From Rhea pennata (Eukaryota > Chordata > Aves > Rheiformes > Rheidae): a stretch of 64,000 nt of DNA. This document shows, piece by piece, positions 10,881 to 22,262 of this stretch; the stretch's first letter is position 1, and each line of letters starts with the position of its first letter. The position numbers and the translations under genes were made by a program. The notes beneath the pieces were generated by a model. It did no database searches and had not been told where the DNA came from. It saw only the letters and a list, made by a program, of their open reading frames with translations. The stretch lies in NCBI RefSeq assembly GCF_028389875.1, contig NC_084663.1, positions 15,576,666 to 15,640,665 of the forward strand. The letters are read 5' to 3'.

Positions 10881-13800
10881 ATACACACACTATATACAAT
10901 AGTAATACTGTATGCTATATATATATAAAATATTATATACTATATATAGTAAATACTATATAGTATATTTAAGCCTAAGGTGATCTGTTCATAGAGGGCC
11001 AAATGAATCTCAGATAAAGGATGAAACATAAGAATTTCAGGATAGCACATATCAAAGAGAGGACAGAAAATACTTGATTCACATTTTCTGAATTCCTTGA
11101 ATCTTGTCCTCATTTTGTATTCCTATTTGAACTTAATGCAGCGATGTGACTCAGATGCGGATTTGAGAATGTGCCTAAAATATATATAAGACCAGCCCTA
11201 AAACCTTATATTCAAATACCTACACCATTTTGTTTTTGTTTTTGTTTTTGTTTTTTTAATAGGCTAACAGTGAATCAGAATCTGGCATTTTCTGCATGTC
11301 ATCACTTTCAGATGATGATGATTTAGGATGGTGCCATTCTTGGCCGTCAACTGTTTGGCACTGTTTTTTAAAAGGTAAAAAAGCATGCGTTGCTGAATAA
11401 GTATTTTGACTTTTCTTTATTTGTAACGGAGCCTTTTTCACACTACATTGATCCATTTTTCTTTTTCCTTCAAAAAATCTATTAGGCTCACGTTTATGTT
11501 TTCATAAAGGACGCAATAAAGAATGGCAGGACGTTGAAGATTTTGCAAGATCTGAAAGCCATGGAAATGAGGAAAATCTCCCAGTGGGTGCTTACAAGGT
11601 AGCTGTTAGTTCTAATAAATTCATTTCAACAGCTGTAGCAAAATACTTAGTTTGTAATGTTATCTCTCTGCCTTTATATACTGTCTCAAGGGGTTTTATA
11701 GAAGACAGATTTATACTGAACCTGTCTAATGCTGATCACATTTGAGTATTTTGTCATAAAGCAATTGAACTAAATGCATTTAGGCATGCTTTGAATGTTG
11801 TGTACTCTTTACTAATTTACAGAGAAGGCACTTAAAATTTTGGTGTTCTTTAATGCACCATAAGATGATGAAGATACATTTGCAGTATACACAGGTTTAT
11901 GCTTTTCTGAGGGGAAAAATTCTGAATTGCCTGTGTGTTCTCAGGGCTATGGTTCTGATGGTTTGAAGTTGATATCTCATGAAGAAAGCGTTTCCTTTGG
12001 TGAGTCAGTGCTGAAGCTGACTTTTGATCCTGGCACAGTGGAAGATGGCTTGCTTACTGTAGAGTGCAGACTTGATCATCCTTTCTATGTTAAAAACAAA
12101 GGTATGAAATTACTACAAGTACAATGTACTTGGTTTTCTGTACTCAAAGAAAGTAATTGCAAGTCTTACTGCCATCCTGTGTTGCTCAAGAAATTGATAA
12201 AAGCAGTGTTGTAGAATCCATTGACTGACTTCGCAAAGAAAAACAGAATTTGAAAGAACAAAACTGTAAAAGTAATAAATAGTTCATGTGTCTTGGAGGA
12301 AGATTAGGTCAAATAATGTAAATGGAGAACAGGAAAACAAACTGGGGGGAGAAAGGAAAGCTGCAAATAAGAAAGGTTTTTCTCACTTACTAAATGTAGA
12401 AATTTGGATGATGAAGAGTTCCAGTTTTCGATTTTTTTTTTTGATAGAGTGAGATTCTACTTGAGATAAAAATTAACTATTTGTAAGAATTCCCTAAGTA
12501 AGTGTTTCTGATTTTTATTTTGGGTGAAAGAAAGTATATATCAGAACATTTTTATAATGTGATTCCATTTAGATCTATAGGATTGCTCCAGTTAAGAACT
12601 AGAGAGATTGTCTGGCCGTTTGTCTAATTTAACTCTTTACCACTTCAGGTTGGTCATCTTTTTATCCAAGCTTGACTGTGGTACAGCATGGCATTCCATG
12701 CTGTGAAATGCATCTTGGAGATCTGTGTCTACCTCCTGGACACCCTGATGCCATTAACTTTGATGATTCAGGTGTTTTTGATACATTTAAAAGGTAATTT
12801 TTGGATAAAGTGGCCTCAGCAGTTTTCACATTTGATGAGTAGACATCTTAAGTCTACAAGAATTTAAAATATATGTAGAGCAAAGAGAGAATACTTCTGG
12901 GGTGATACAAGACGAATGAGAGGGAAAATGGAGACTGAGTATCAGGAGAGTGTGTAGTAGTGTCCTCTGCTATACTGTGAAGTAAGACTTCAGAATGAAG
13001 TAATTTCTCAGCCCCTATTTATGGTAGTTTAAAACAGATTAGATAAAGCAGTAAAGAATATATTACCTGCAAAAATTCTTTAGGTAAAATGAGTTAGATT
13101 TGAATGTTCTAATACAGTTTTCCCACAATATAACATGTTCACTAGCTATTAATGTACGCTTAATGTGCAGCTAGGGTTCTGCTATTTTGTTACTCTCTTC
13201 CAATATAACAGACATATCTAACTTCAAGGTCTGATTAACTTTGAAGTTTGCCTGGCTGTCAGCAAGAGGTTAGACCATAGAGCCTTCAGAGTTTGAGCCC
13301 AACCTGAATTGTTCTAATACTCTAAGAAAGGAAATAGCATTACTCCTAAGACTTTTTATGTACTCTTTGGAGGCTTATAGGTTAAGCAGAACCTTTTCCT
13401 ATGATCTTAACTCCTCTTTGGCATTTGATTTCAGTCAGTGACTCTCTGTTATTTTTTACTGTAGAAAAAAATAATTTGAAATGCTGTTTGAACTTCAAGT
13501 CCTAAGTGTTCTTGTATGTTTTCAGTAGAGAGTGATAGAGAGTGAGTTCAAACTGCTTGTCCTCACACATTTGCTGTCTGGGGCTTTTTCTGCTTATTTG
13601 CTCGTATTCTGAACTTCATCTGTAGAGCGCTGATAACATGTTTACATGTTACTGAAGAAATTGGATTTGTGGCACCTTATTCATCCTGCATCACAGTGGA
13701 ACACTTTGTGGACAATTAAATTCCTTGTCCCTCTTTTGGACAGTGGACAGGAAAACACTGAGAAAGGAGTGTGCAGCAACAGCAATTGGTCATAGGACAT

Positions 13801-16800
13801 AAGAATTTAAAAACAAAACACTGTTGCTGTTTTATCGGAGGGAGATTAGGAAAGGTGTTGGACTATTGGAGAACAGAGAAGTTCTTTCTCATCATGTTGT
13901 GAACTGGCCTGCAAAGTTGTCAACATAATCCCTTCTTTGTTGCTCTTCACTTTTCCAAGGGAGTGGATTTTGGAGATAGCCCTTCAGTCGCTGCCCTTGC
14001 TCTGGGTTCTACCCAAAGAAAGGGATTGCTTGTGCAGATGGGAGCTGGGCTACTGTTCACAGTATGTCCTTGCTAGTATTTCCATTTTATTTCAGAAAAC
14101 AGCCTAAACCTTTATTTTTTGGTAGAAGCCATGTAACCAGAGCCACATTCAGCAGTGAGAGAGAGGAGCCTTTGAGTGATACAGATTTTGTGTTTATTTT
14201 GTGGTATTAATTTAGTGTTTTAAATATATTATTGAATGGCACCTTTGAAAGCATGCTTTCCCCACATACCATACATAGGAATACAGCACTGTCATTCTGC
14301 ACACAGCTAGTATTCCTGAGAATACAGAATACAGAATTTCTTCTGTACTGCTTCCTATTAGAGGTTTGTTGATGTTGTTGTTAGTCAGCAAGAAATTGTG
14401 AGGGTTGATAGTGTTTGGAGGTCTAAACTGTATGGAAACAACTGATGTGAGCTGTTGAAATACTTTGAAGTATGGAGGAATTACCACATTTTTGTCACTA
14501 GAGGGCAGACATTTGTCAGCTTTGAACTCAGTAGTATTCAATATTGTGGGTCTATAATGTGTTAACATGTGTTAATGTCAGTGAAAGGTTCAGCGCTAAA
14601 AGCATTTTTATTTCACTGCCTAGAGCAGCTATTTGTACTTGAGTGTATGTAGTATTACTTAATAGAATGGTTTCATATTTGTTATTAGCATATATTTGCA
14701 AGCGTACTGAACATTTATACTCCCCAGATTAGTTATCATTTTCAGTACCTATCATTCACTGATGCAATTTGGATTTTGGTAAGGACAGGAGCAAAAAGAA
14801 GCTTATTTCAAAAGAAGGTAAAATTTGAAGACTGTGTATAATAATTGATACACAGTTGGGGATTTGATAGTATACTTGTAAAGTTGCAATCCACTGCCAT
14901 ATTGAAATAACTATTAGTTCCTCTACCAGATTTTTTTTTCTTACTGACATCTGCATCAAGCACAAATTCATTATGTCACATGGAAGATACCAGAAAGTTA
15001 GTACAGATTAAGAGTGGAACAACTGTTTAGGTATTGTACACGAAAAATACTTGATTCATTTTCTGATATGTCTTTTTCTTGTAGTTATGATTTTACACCA
15101 ATGGATTCCTCTGCAGTTTATGTGCTAAGCAGCATGGCTCGCCAGCGTCGCGCTTCTCTGTCTTGTGGAGGATCGAACAATCAGGATGCTGAGAGATCAG
15201 AATGCAGTAAAAACTGTGCATCTACAGCATCATCACATCTTTCCTCCAATTCTTTGTACAACAAAGCTGGCAAAAGCCACAGCTCAGGGACTGCAAGTAC
15301 TGTGAGTGCCACTTCTCCAAACAAGTGCAAAAGACCAATGAATGCCTTCATGCTTTTTGCCAAAAAATACAGAGTTGAATACACTCAGATGTATCCAGGG
15401 AAAGACAACAGGTAATGGTATAAAATTCTAATTTTGATCTCACTGTTGAGCTAGCAGAATATACATGTCCCATTTTAAAACCTAGAGTGGACTAAATTTT
15501 GCATTTGAAATAACCAGTTTGAAAGATACTTTAAATATTTACCATAGTCAGTAATTTGACACACACAAGCTATTTTTGGCAGACATCTGAGAAGGCATTT
15601 GGGTAAAGCAAGTGAAATATGTATATATGTGCCCAGGCAGAGTCACAAATACACAACAATGTTTGTTTACACCAATGAGAAATGTTAATGGAAAAAAAAA
15701 ATACCAGGTTCTCCGCTCACGTGTAGTACTGGGAAAAGGGGAACTTCTTGTTCTTGATAGCCAAGCCATGATTATGTTTTGATATAATCCTGTAAATTGT
15801 TCAGTGCAGTTACTATCCTTTTCCTCAGTTTTCACATTTTACTAAAAATAGGGTTCTGATTGTTAGGATGTTTGAAAGATCTAAATCCAAACAACAATGA
15901 AGTGTTGCCAGATTTTTCTTGTCCTAAAGGTAGTACTAAACAATCTGCTGAAACTTGCAGGAAGAGCTAAATGGCTGTGTGTTTGGGGGGAGGGTTCTTT
16001 GTTGGTTTACTTTTACTCCTGTTTTTATAGACGTGCACATCCATGTCCTTTTTTTTAAATATAGACACCCATGATGTGTATTTTAAATAATCTTAAAATT
16101 TCATACCAATTGTGCATCTGTAGATATAAACTGAAGGGCATGAACAGACACTCATTTTGTATATAATGTTATGGATGTAACATTATGAAAGGAAAACTGT
16201 TGCCATAAAAATCACATTGTCACATAATAATTCTAGTACTAAATCTGGCAAAAGTTAAAAGTGACAGGACTTTGAAGGGGTTTTGGCTGTTACTTAACGT
16301 TCTGGTTGGGAGGCTTTAAACAGTGTTAAGAAATTAAATCCTACCATACAAATAACCCATCCCTAAATGCCATCTGGTCTTCTGTGTCATGGCAATGATG
16401 TTCTGCAATGTTTATAGTAATTTCAGTGAAGCAAATCTGCTGTTTTCAAATTCACTGTAACTACCAATGAAAAATAAGAAAGTGAACTGGGAAAGTTTAT
16501 GATGGTTGTATTTTTAATTTAAAATGCTGATTTCAAATGGTTGCAATATACCGGAGCTGCAGCTGGATGGACGTCCAAAGCGTTTGAGTATGTTGAATGA
16601 AAGTGGCAACAGAACAAGTTAAAAATAAGTTTTAGAGTATAGTGTTCCTTGTACCGTTTGAAAGATGGTGCTTTTCAACACAGTTTCTTGCCATCTCTAA
16701 AATACAATGCAGAATAAACCATACATGTTGGTGATAATGGATTTTACAGGCATTTCCCTGCTGTTGCTTAAGTGTTGCTGAGGAGTTCATTAATTTGCAT

Positions 16801-19800
16801 ATTTTTAAAGTGTAAGATACGTAGTTTTCAGATCACAGAGTAGATCTTACGGTTGGTTATGTTTAGGACCCAGTTCTGTATCCTTGAGTTCTTATGTTTG
16901 TTACAGTCACTTTATTTTGTTTATGCATACAAGAAAAGACAGAACTTGAGGTATTCTGAGTTAAACTGTCTCCATTCTGAGAAAAAGCAGACATCAGAAG
17001 GTGAAGCCATGCCAAAAAGCATGAGCTTTAAACATCCAAAATGCAAGTCCACACTAACATGGTTCTTTTAAGTATTGTAGACCCCTGGGGCCATACTTCA
17101 GAGACTTCTACTGGTGTTAAAGCAACACTAGCTTCTTTTCCAGGTGTTCTTACTGTAGCCATAGTTGGACTTTATCCTGCCTTTAGAAAGACTTGAATAA
17201 TTCGAGTAGTACAGACTTTAAAGGTAAAGAAACTTGCATGAACTATAATGGCATTTATTAATAATGGTTGTACAGGTGCATGTGGTTACTCAGAGTGAAC
17301 TTCAGGTGTTCTCAAATACTGTTTTACAATTTGTTTCTTTATGAATTTGCTGTAATACAAGTGGTTGTGTCCTCCAGTCTATTGCTAAAATGTTTTCAGT
17401 ATCCTATTAGTATTTGAAGAGGACAGGGCAGTGTACAGAGCACTCTGAAGTTCTCGTGACATGAAATGGCACACAAGGCAGTAGTGCAGTTGGGTCAGGT
17501 TTTTCTCACTCATTTCTGGTCAGCAGAATTAGGTCTTTGTCGAGTTATGTTAGAGAAATTTCTCTGTATTTTCAGTCTCAGGTTTCCACCTAGGAGTATT
17601 TCCTTTGAGGAGTGAAGCTTTTGTCTCTGTACCAGATTTTTGAAACTTTGAAAACACAGATCCTGTACTTAGTTTCAGTGCCTTAGTGCAGTTTTGTCTC
17701 CGGAGATAAAATCTTTTTTATGTTTTAAATACAAAGATTTCAGAAGCTGCTTTTTTATTTGGAAATGCAATAGTGTTTTCAGCAGTCTGTCTGGGTCACA
17801 GTGTTCTCTGGGGGTAGGAGTGCATGAGTACAAAATAGCGACAGAAAAGGAAAGGTTTCTGGTGCTGTTGATATGCCTCTGGGTAATGCCAAAATGTACA
17901 GAAGATACACTAATTAAACTGGAGTGTGTTTACTTCTAATGATAGACCAAAGATACTGATTCTTAATTTGGAAAGAAAAACAGAAAATCCATTGCCAAAA
18001 AGGCAGACTGTGCACATGGATTTGCTCTTGATGGGATTTGGCTGCATCTAGAGGAGTTTGCTCTGAGGAGTCACCAGAGCATTTGACAGTACAGGCTTAA
18101 TGGCAGCCTCAGTGGAGTTCTCACTGTGCTCCATGAATGCTCGGTAGCTCATAAAAGCCTCATTGGTACTATAGAGTCTTTCAGGATTAAAATCCATTTT
18201 CTTATTGGTATGGAGCAGAACAGCCTTCTTCACAGTTGCCATATGTGAAGTGCTTTGGAAATGCTTGATGACACTGTGATCTTCTTGATTATGTTAGAAA
18301 GTCTATGAATAGCTTTACAGCCTACAAGGAGCTTTTCAAATGTGAAATATCAAAAAGTACTTAGTTCTAAACACCTCTTTCTTAAAGGACTGGTAATAAA
18401 ACTTTCATCATTGTAACCATGGTCATTGATCAAACAGATGTTTGAAGATTTTATTCTGCAAAAGGATGGAGTTAGGTTTTATGTTAATATTGACCCAACA
18501 TTTGAGACTGATATGGTGTGATAGCATGGGGAAATATTGTCCAAAGATCATGAAGTTTATAAGGAGCAGGAAAAACAAGTCACATTCAGCTTCTGGAAAT
18601 AACAATAGGGAAATAATGATAGAACAAAGAGTTCCTCTTTGCATAGGAATATTTGCATAGGAACTTAGCAGTGCATTCTGCCCACCCTTGTTCCCTCCTG
18701 CACATTAAAGGTGGAGAAAGCTACTTGCATCTATTCAATGGACATGGAGATTTGCAGTTAATCAGATCTTTGTTAGGCTGGTACATGAATGGTTTGGTAA
18801 ATAATCTCATTATACAAAAGCAGAGCAAAACAAATGTAAATTACCATGTAGTAGTTTGCACTAGGCTGCTTTTTAACATCTCTGTTTCCCTAGCTTACGC
18901 AAGTTGCAGTGCATTCAGAGGTGCACCCTTTGAAAGGTTGGAACTTGCAGCGACTCATGCTTAGTTAACGCATCCCAGCTGTTGTTTAACTGGTAGAGGA
19001 GGTATGAGAAGATAATCAGAAACATGATTGCTTAAAAAAGATTCCTTAAAAAGATACAGTTGATTTCTTCTATGTGTATGTGCTTTTTCATGGTTAACTT
19101 GCATGTTTTTTAAAGTGTTAAAATAAAAAAGGAAAATTAAAGAATTTCTTTAAAAAATATCCTTTCCTGACCATTCTGTAAACATTTATCTTGCAGAGCC
19201 ATAAGTGTGATACTTGGTGACAGGTGGAAGAAAATGAAAAATGAAGAAAGACGGATGTACACGCTAGAAGCCAAGGCCTTGGCAGAAGAACAGAAACGTT
19301 TAAATCCTGACTGTTGGAAACGAAAAAGAACAAATTCTGTATGTTTTGTCAAAAGATTTTTCTCATTATATAGTTGAATGTGTTCATGTGGAAGCTACAG
19401 TGTTTCCTTTTTTTTTGTTCAGAATTTACTCTGCTAACATATTTCTTACATTAGCCCAAATTATTTTTATTTCCCTGTGTCCTGTAATGTGCTTTTGGAC
19501 AGTTGCAGGGGACAGATCCAGAAGAAGGTTTGTCCCTAGATATTTTGGGGAGTTTCCATGAATTCTGTTAATCTGAAAGTGAGTATGCTTGCGTAATACA
19601 GAAGGGCATCATGCTTTTTGTTTTTCAATTTAGGAATAAACTTAAGTTTATAAGGTTATTCCTAAATTGAAATCTGTTCATTTCCCCAAAAATCACTAAA
19701 GCTTTCACAGATTTCTTTTCTGATGCGAGTCTGTCATTTTTCTTCAGTAAAACCTTTATTTCTTTACCCTTTCATAAGCTTTTTTGTTGTTAATTTATAT

Positions 19801-21153
19801 GTGTATATACAGAGCTATGTAGGGAACAAATTTAATATTTCTTTCTCTAATCCTTTTCATTTATTGCTATGTGTTAATTGTAAAACATACAGTAGGCAAC
19901 ACTGCTGTGAGGAAGTAAGTTGTTTTCCACTTTGTAGGAGGCCATCAATTTAAGAGTCTGAAGCAGCATATTAGTAGGTGGTGAATGTATTAGGTAAAAT
20001 AAAAGCTTTCAGCTAATGGATCTCATAATGATAACATCAAAAAAGGGACATTCTGCCAGCCTACATGTTAAACCAGAAGCGTATGTTGGAAGAAAAGGTC
20101 CAGTAGGTGCACAGAATGCTGTGTGCTCTCGTCAGCTGTTTTATGTCGAGTAAGGAGACTGTTTGATGTGGACTTGACAAGCTTAACACTTGATCCTCAA
20201 ACTGTCAGCTTGGGACTTCAGCTTTGAGTGTAAATGAGGTTATTTTTCTCCAGGGCATATGCACATGTGTTAAGGCTGAACAAGAAATGCTCTAGGACTA
20301 AGTTGCTTCATTTCTTATTGCCATAATACATACTTAGCACTGAGCTTTCAGTCCCTGAGCTGCAAAAGTCTTCACCAAATCCCAGCTGCCAGGAACAAGC
20401 TGTTTTCCTGTTCAGTGTATCATTCTACATGTTGCACTGTATCCTATTTTAATAAACAGTGACATTTCCTGTTAGATTATTGTTGTGGTTTTAGTTAAAA
20501 TAATTCCATTTATTAATTCTGTTTTTACACTGCTGCAGTCCTGGGCATTGGGTTGTGAGCTCTGGAGTCCCATCTGAGGTTTGAGTTCATGGGTGCTTAA
20601 GAGATAAATAATCATATGTAGAGATCAAGTTCAGTTCACACGGGCACCTGTGAACTTCAGAGAGCTCGGGGGGGAGGGGGGGTGTCTGTGTCTGTACAAC
20701 TGAAAGCAACATTTGGCTTGGCCTTAGTAAGAAGGATGGCTTTCTTATACTAACTTATAGTTGGATTTTCCCTGTTTCTTAAGGTATTCAGGCCAGGATA
20801 ATAGTATCTGTACACCTTACTATGTTGCAGCAGGAGGAAAGACACTGTTCAATTGTATTTCAGAGAACTAGGAATTCCATTCACAGCTTAGCTAGCTTTT
20901 CAAATAATGATGATTGGCTCCAGGCTTTGCCAAAGTAGTCTAGATGGTCTTTTGATGACCTAGGGATAAAATTGTTTTCTGTGTTTTAGAATGTCTTTGG
21001 TTTTCTTCTGCATAATTAACCAACAATTTAAAATATTTGTGGCTTTCAAAGCAAGTTTTTTCTATATTTAAGATTATGTCTGTGTTCCTCTTTGAGTTGT
21101 TACTGCTAACATGTTTTCCTCTTCTCTTTTCTCAGGGCTCACAACAGCATTAA
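7446..21153 (+). CDS. HBP1: HBP1, HMG-box transcription factor 1 (10 coding exons)
   Basis: Ten exons join to a 1551-nt frame for 516 residues, within a few residues of the mammalian length. HBP1 is a sequence-specific nuclear regulator that represses cell-cycle and Wnt/TCF target genes and cooperates with RB-family proteins and SIN3 corepressor. Visible features: an RB-binding LxCxE motif (LKCNE, residues 35-39); an acidic SSLSDDDDLGW stretch near 190-205; the AXH domain about 210-347, encoded by exons 5-8 and containing a second pocket-type motif IPCCE (322-326); a Ser-rich linker; and an HMG box about 436-504 starting KRPMNAFMLFAKKY, then a basic KRKR tail and C-terminal GSQQH. All junctions are GT/AG and phases agree. 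Start at 7446 is the MVWEV start of the family; an in-frame upstream start is possible. Identification is by remembered family sequence. Confidence 0.96.
7615..8774 (+). other. HBP1 intron 2
   Basis: 1.16 kb intron. It contains a 76-codon open frame (7847-8077) of protein-like composition that I cannot assign, and a (TAA)n microsatellite at 8469-8501. Confidence 0.8.
8469..8501 (+). repeat. (TAA)n microsatellite
   Basis: About eleven TAA units in HBP1 intron 2. Confidence 0.9.
8775..9009 (+). CDS. HBP1: HBP1 coding exon 3
   Basis: Acceptor TTTGTAG|AT, donor AACAG|GTACTG. Codes residues 57 to the first two bases of codon 135 (DDLPELQAV... to ...PLMQCSFYN). It includes the conserved WLTELANIATSPQSP segment. 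Ends in phase 2. Confidence 0.95.
9156..9429 (+). CDS. Candidate alternative terminal exon of HBP1
   Basis: A good 3' splice site (TTATTCTTTTTGCAG at 9141-9155) lies 146 nt after exon 3. Spliced from exon 3 it is in frame and stays open for 91 codons, to TAA at 9427-9429. This would give a 225-residue HBP1 lacking AXH and HMG domains, with a basic new tail (RRLRRACCKLFNC...). I see no AATAAA close downstream and no recognisable domain, so this may be chance; EST or RNA data would decide. Confidence 0.25.
9885..9922 (+). other. Candidate 38-nt cassette (poison) exon in HBP1 intron 3
   Basis: Bounded by a strong acceptor (CTCCTCTTTTTCTTCAG) and a strong donor (CACT|GTAAGTC). Its 38 nt would shift the frame and, on joining exon 4, meet TAA seven codons into that exon. 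No direct expression evidence. Confidence 0.3.
10195..10327 (+). CDS. HBP1: HBP1 coding exon 4
   Basis: Acceptor TTTGTAG|AT, donor AAAGG|GTGAGT. Codes residues 135-179 (SSPVHIIATSKSLHSYARPP... to ...TPVRHER). The middle (GSSKNDPNFSKNDLD) is the least conserved part. Ends in phase 0. Confidence 0.94.
10845..10970 (+). repeat. (AC)n microsatellite followed by AT-rich palindromic tract
   Basis: About 16 AC units (10845-10876), then alternating TA-rich sequence with self-complementary TATACTATATA/TATATAGTATA segments to about 10970, in HBP1 intron 4. Confidence 0.85.
11231..11258 (+). repeat. (GTTTTT)n polypyrimidine tract at a splice acceptor
   Basis: Four GTTTTT units plus a T run form the polypyrimidine tract of the 3' splice site of HBP1 exon 5 (TAATAG|GCT). 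Confidence 0.8.
11263..11374 (+). CDS. HBP1: HBP1 coding exon 5
   Basis: Codes residues 180-217 (ANSESESGIFCMSSLSDDDD... to ...WHCFLKG). It contains the acidic DDDD stretch and the start of the AXH domain (WPSTVWHCFLKG). Donor AAAG|GTAAAA, phase 1. Confidence 0.95.
11486..11598 (+). CDS. HBP1: HBP1 coding exon 6 (AXH)
   Basis: Acceptor CTATTAG|GC, donor CAAG|GTAGCT. Codes residues 217-254 (SRLCFHKG...EWQDVEDFAR... to ...VGAYK). Part of AXH; the NEENLPVG loop is variable. Confidence 0.94.
11945..12101 (+). CDS. HBP1: HBP1 coding exon 7 (AXH)
   Basis: Acceptor TTCTCAG|GG, donor AAAG|GTATGA. Codes residues 255-307 (GYGSDGLKLISHEESVSFGE... to ...DHPFYVKNK), a highly conserved AXH core. Confidence 0.96.
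12649..12793 (+). CDS. HBP1: HBP1 coding exon 8 (end of AXH)
   Basis: Acceptor CACTTCAG|GT, donor AAAAG|GTAATT. Codes residues 307-355 (WSSFYPSLTVVQHG... to ...DDSGVFDTFK). It contains the IPCCE pocket-binding-type motif at 322-326. Confidence 0.96.
12794..15084 (+). other. HBP1 intron 8
   Basis: 2.3 kb intron with no exon or repeat family I recognise. A CTCF-like motif lies at 14496-14508. Confidence 0.75.
14494..14509 (+). promoter_or_regulatory. CTCF-like motif in HBP1 intron 8
   Basis: GTCACTAGAGGGCAGA matches the CTCF core CACTAGAGGGCAG closely on the + strand. Occupancy is inference. Confidence 0.45.
15085..15411 (+). CDS. HBP1: HBP1 coding exon 9 (linker and first half of HMG box)
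   Basis: Longest coding exon, 327 nt. Acceptor TTCTTGTAG|TT, donor AACAG|GTAATG. Codes residues 355-464: conserved YDFTPMDSSAVYVLSSMARQ, a Ser-rich variable linker, then the HMG-box start KRPMNAFMLFAKKYRVEY...GKDN. The box is split by intron 9. Confidence 0.97.
15412..19196 (+). other. HBP1 intron 9
   Basis: 3.8 kb intron inside the HMG-box coding region. The only item of note is a protein-like open frame on the - strand (18048-18293). No interspersed repeat recognised. Confidence 0.75.
18048..18293 (-). pseudogene. Unidentified protein-like ORF, possible retrocopy fragment
   Basis: About 81 open codons on the - strand within HBP1 intron 9, with a Met at 18240-18242 opening MATVKKAVLLHTNKKMDF. 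Composition is balanced and protein-like, with a phosphorylatable Ser/Thr-rich middle. The frame ends in TAG at 18048-18050. I do not recognise the family and see no splice sites. It may be a fragment of a processed pseudogene or chance. Confidence 0.25.
19197..19338 (+). CDS. HBP1: HBP1 coding exon 10 (second half of HMG box)
   Basis: Acceptor TTATCTTGCAG|AG, donor TTCT|GTATGT. Codes residues 464-511: AISVILGDRWKKMKNEERR..., helices 2-3 of the HMG box, then the basic DCWKRKRTNS tail. Confidence 0.97.
19623..19672. repeat. Perfect inverted repeat, intronic hairpin
   Basis: A 17-bp perfect stem (TTTCAATTTAGGAATAA at 19623-19639 against its exact complement at 19656-19672), then a single mismatch, then four more pairs (CTTA/TAAG) around a 6-nt loop. 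It lies in HBP1 intron 10. It is shorter than a usual pre-miRNA (~50 nt) and AT-rich; a small palindromic element remnant is the alternative. Confidence 0.85.
21136..21153 (+). CDS. HBP1: HBP1 terminal coding exon (GSQQH stop)
   Basis: Acceptor TTTTCTCAG|GG. Codes the conserved C-terminus G-S-Q-Q-H and TAA at 21151-21153, followed by the 3' UTR. Confidence 0.95.
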   Translation, partial: GSQQH

Positions 21154-22008
21154 GCTAGAATTTTCGTGTTAACTCTGTATTTACAAAATGGCTTTTGCTT
21201 GATGGCAAGAAGATGCAAGATCAAGGTCTTACTATTTGTTGTGAATTTCTGTGACCATCATTGGCACCATCAAGTCGGAAGTGATTAAATATGAGTGCAG
21301 ATTTGCTTTTTACAATAGAACATTAAGTAAGCTAAAACTATCAACATGTTAAACCAAATTGCCTTATTTCTCTTCCAAACTTCATATATGTTATCAGGTA
21401 ATATAGGCTTGAAAATGGATATCCTGTGGTGCTAAAGTACTTTAGAAAGAGGCGAAGGAGATATGTATAAATGTTTATTTTTAAAAGAAAATGTACAAAA
21501 AGGGGGAATTTTAAAGTATGTAACAGCTGTTTATACATTGATTCTTATTGCTGATTAATATGTATTGCACGACCATGTTACTAATTACAATTCTGGGATC
21601 TGGGATTTTCTGAAATGGCAAGATGTAGTGTTACCAAACTATAGCTTCCCAGTCTGCCCAGTTGCCAACCAGTTACCAGACCGTGTGGTAAATGGAGAGT
21701 GTGGTGTAATGTAGCACAGGAGCTGCTTCTTGGATTGCCACATATAAAATTTGTATCCACAAGTGAGATATTTTTGCACCAGCTGGCAACAGTGAGAGTT
21801 GTTACTTCCAATGGAAACAATAGCCAGGCCAGGATGAATTGAATAAATAGCATTATCTCAAGAAAAATGGTGCTTTTGATACTGTCACCATCATAGTTTT
21901 AACTTTGTGTTTTGTCTTTGCCACATATTCTAGGATGATATTTTATTTTGCCATAAGACATCTTTATGGTGGGGGCAAACTTTGCACTTAACTATATGTG
22001 CAACACTT

Positions 22009-22016
22009 GCACTTTA
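22009..22016 (+). promoter_or_regulatory. miR-17-family seed match in HBP1 3' UTR
   Basis: GCACTTTA is a full 8-mer match to the miR-17-5p family seed. HBP1 is a known miR-17-family target in mammals, so a functional site is plausible. Confidence 0.5.
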
Positions 22017-22238
22017 CTTTTATTTCCTTCCAACTGCCGAAAATTAGAGCAGATGCATTAGAAGTACAATTGCTTTTGCTGTGAACTTTTTCAATCATGG
22101 CTTTTCATGTTACTAAACAGCTGTTTATGTTTTTGTTTTTGTTTTTTAAGAATCACAACTGTAAATTTCAGTTCCTGACACGTCTACATGATGTTGCCCC
22201 TAAGATTTTTGCACATTATATTCTTGTATATTATTTCA

Positions 22239-22244
22239 AATAAA
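22239..22244 (+). terminator. HBP1: HBP1 poly(A) signal
   Basis: AATAAA followed within about 15-20 nt by a GT-rich stretch (TGTGGTGTAGTGT), the standard layout for cleavage near 22260. Confidence 0.85.
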
Positions 22245-22262
22245 TTCATTAAAATGTGGTGT

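Larger units (their letters stand above)
21154..22262 (+). other. HBP1: HBP1 3' UTR
   Basis: About 1.1 kb, AT-rich, no long frame. It ends just after AATAAA at 22239-22244. It holds a GCACTTTA 8-mer (22009-22016) complementary to the miR-17/20/106 seed and an offset GCACTT at 21984-21989. Confidence 0.8.

Noticed and set aside
14212..14568. 118-codon - strand frame in HBP1 intron 8
   Set aside because: No family resemblance, no splice context and typical of chance frames in this intron.
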